Assembly: GCA_016839585.1 (NCBI GenBank)
Contig: JAEOTZ010000033.1
Span: forward strand, 1-63,708
DNA length: 63,708 nt
Direction: 5' to 3'
From: Promethearchaeota archaeon
GTDB lineage: Archaea; Asgardarchaeota; Lokiarchaeia; Sigyniarchaeales; SOKP01
Shown: positions 62,857 through 63,708 of the stretch, piece by piece
How the letters are laid out: every line of letters begins with the position of its first letter
Numbering within the stretch: position 1 is the first letter of the stretch
Position numbers and translations under genes: made by a program
The notes under the pieces: model-generated
Databases searched by the model: none
Seen by the model: only the letters and a program-made list of their open reading frames with translations
Told to the model about the DNA's origin: nothing

Positions 62857-63036
62857 ATTAATATAAAGATTGAAGTAATTGACAAGAAAAAAAATAAGAT
62901 ATATTATGTATCAGAAGATTTTAAAATCGAATATAAGGGTAAACAGATATCCCTTAAAGAACTCCAAACTGAAGAAAAAAAAATTATAAGTATAATATTC
63001 CAGGAAGATGGAACAATTGATATTTGTTATAAATAA
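62857..63036 (+). CDS. 59-residue protein, AUU start
   Basis: GAGGGGGG precedes ATT 62857; the frame contains no ATG, GTG or TTG at all. It reads (M)NIKIEVIDKKKNKIYYVSED and ends GTIDICYK. A small beta-rich protein of unknown role. Confidence 0.5.
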   Translation: MNIKIEVIDKKKNKIYYVSEDFKIEYKGKQISLKELQTEEKKIISIIFQEDGTIDICYK

Positions 63037-63319
63037 TGATAAGAAATAATTGAAATTTAAAGTAGACTAAATTCTAATTTTGATGAAAAAATCAGAATGT
63101 GAAGATTTAAAGATTTAGTCGGTTTAATTACTTTTGAATCTCTTTTTTTTTTCTTTTTTTACAGCAATTAGTTAAAATTGATCATTTTGGACATCAAAAT
63201 AAAGATTTAAATTTAGTGAGGTAATTATATAACTACCTATAAGGAATTTTATAAAAAATTCTATAAAAATCATGTTTTAATCAAACTACAGAATACTCTA
63301 AAAATAGAGGTGTAAAAAA

Positions 63320-63427
63320 ATAGTTAAGAAAAAGAGAGAAAAGAAAAAGAAAGTGAAGCAAGAAGATAAAGAGGAAGAGAAGGAGGAAGTAAAAGAGGAA
63401 GAGAAAGAAGGAGAAAAGGAAGAATAA
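63320..63427 (+). CDS. 35-residue Lys/Glu-rich protein, AUA start
   Basis: GAGGTG lies 7 nt before ATA 63320. The product is a basic start (VKKKREKKKKVKQ) and an acidic repeat tail. It could be a real small protein or low-complexity coincidence; the upstream promoter-like sequence resembles that of the GTPase gene. Confidence 0.35.
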   Translation: MVKKKREKKKKVKQEDKEEEKEEVKEEEKEGEKEE

Positions 63428-63648
63428 TAATTACTTAAATGTAAGTCAATTTAAATTTCTCTCATTGTTTCCGAATAATCCTTGATTTTTCCATAATCTT
63501 AGTAAATATCCTAAAAAGAATGAAATTGCAATTTATTGAGTCAGATCCACAAAAATGTAAATGTTTGAATATTTGAATGTGTCTATAAAAATAGGGAAGA
63601 GAAATTTATTCTAAATTAATTTGAGCTAGCATTGGATTTCGCCCTCTA

Positions 63649-63668
63649 TTAAACTCTATTGAGTTTAA
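63649..63668. terminator. perfect 8-bp hairpin near the right edge
   Basis: TTAAACTC-TATT-GAGTTTAA, preceded by GATTTCGCCCTC (63635-63646), which also occurs at 15109 beside another hairpin. Terminator or end of a structured element. The rest of 63428-63708 has no ORF. Confidence 0.35.
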
Positions 63669-63708
63669 TCTCTCCCTGGTATTTTTATGTCTGTTCAGAT
63701 TTCTTTTC

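Overview
The window is AT-rich DNA from an archaeon, most likely an Asgard archaeon of the Lokiarchaeia type. That assignment is inferred from gene content: archaeal release factor aRF1, a Get3-type ATPase, TFB, archaeal phosphopantothenate synthetase, an intron-bearing initiator tRNA, Ras-like GTPases with a degenerate switch II, longin/roadblock-like proteins, and winged-helix plus TPR proteins. No phylogeny was run.

Layout. (1) 1-6.45 kb is ordinary chromosome: an OB-fold RPA-like protein, initiator tRNA, site-2 protease, TtuA/Ncs6-type tRNA thiolase, Get3, aRF1 and phosphopantothenate synthetase. The last is cut off mid-domain and joined to the first codons of what looks like a gamma-carbonic anhydrase, so the accessory DNA begins at a scar. 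(2) 6.6-16 kb holds a HExxH-protease plus dCTP-deaminase-like operon, a wHTH-TPR protein and a TFB. (3) 17-22.8 kb is a tight five-gene operon with an SF1 helicase, a Cys-cluster protein and a zinc-finger phosphoribosyltransferase-like protein; I do not recognise it as a named system. (4) 22.9-34.6 kb looks like a resident replicon or integrated element. It is mostly minus strand and carries Orc1/Cdc6 next to an iteron-like AT-rich region, a RadA paralogue, a metallophosphoesterase, an interrupted RNase HI, a retron-like reverse transcriptase and many small unknown genes. (5) 35.2-52.6 kb is a type-IV-pilus-like machine: prepilin peptidase, pilin-like proteins, a GspF/TadC-type membrane protein, a GspE/VirB11 ATPase and a membrane-anchored HerA/VirB4 ATPase. 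It is split by a 5.3 kb island holding a CARF-like regulator, a GIY-YIG protein and a ubiquitin-like/E2/JAB/E1 operon. The island is bracketed by two ~139-bp direct repeats. (6) 52.6-63.7 kb has small secreted or membrane genes separated by a covarying 30-nt hairpin, truncated genes, an HTH regulator with three matching operators, a PAS protein and a Ras-like GTPase.

A theme across the window is initiation at AUA, AUU or AUC. Several genes have a Shine-Dalgarno sequence about 4-8 nt before an ATA/ATT/ATC codon and no usable ATG/GTG/TTG. These include the E2 and E1 of the ubiquitin-like operon, a Ras-like GTPase and small zinc proteins, and most would be missed or mis-started by standard gene calling. 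All functions here are inferred from motifs read by eye.
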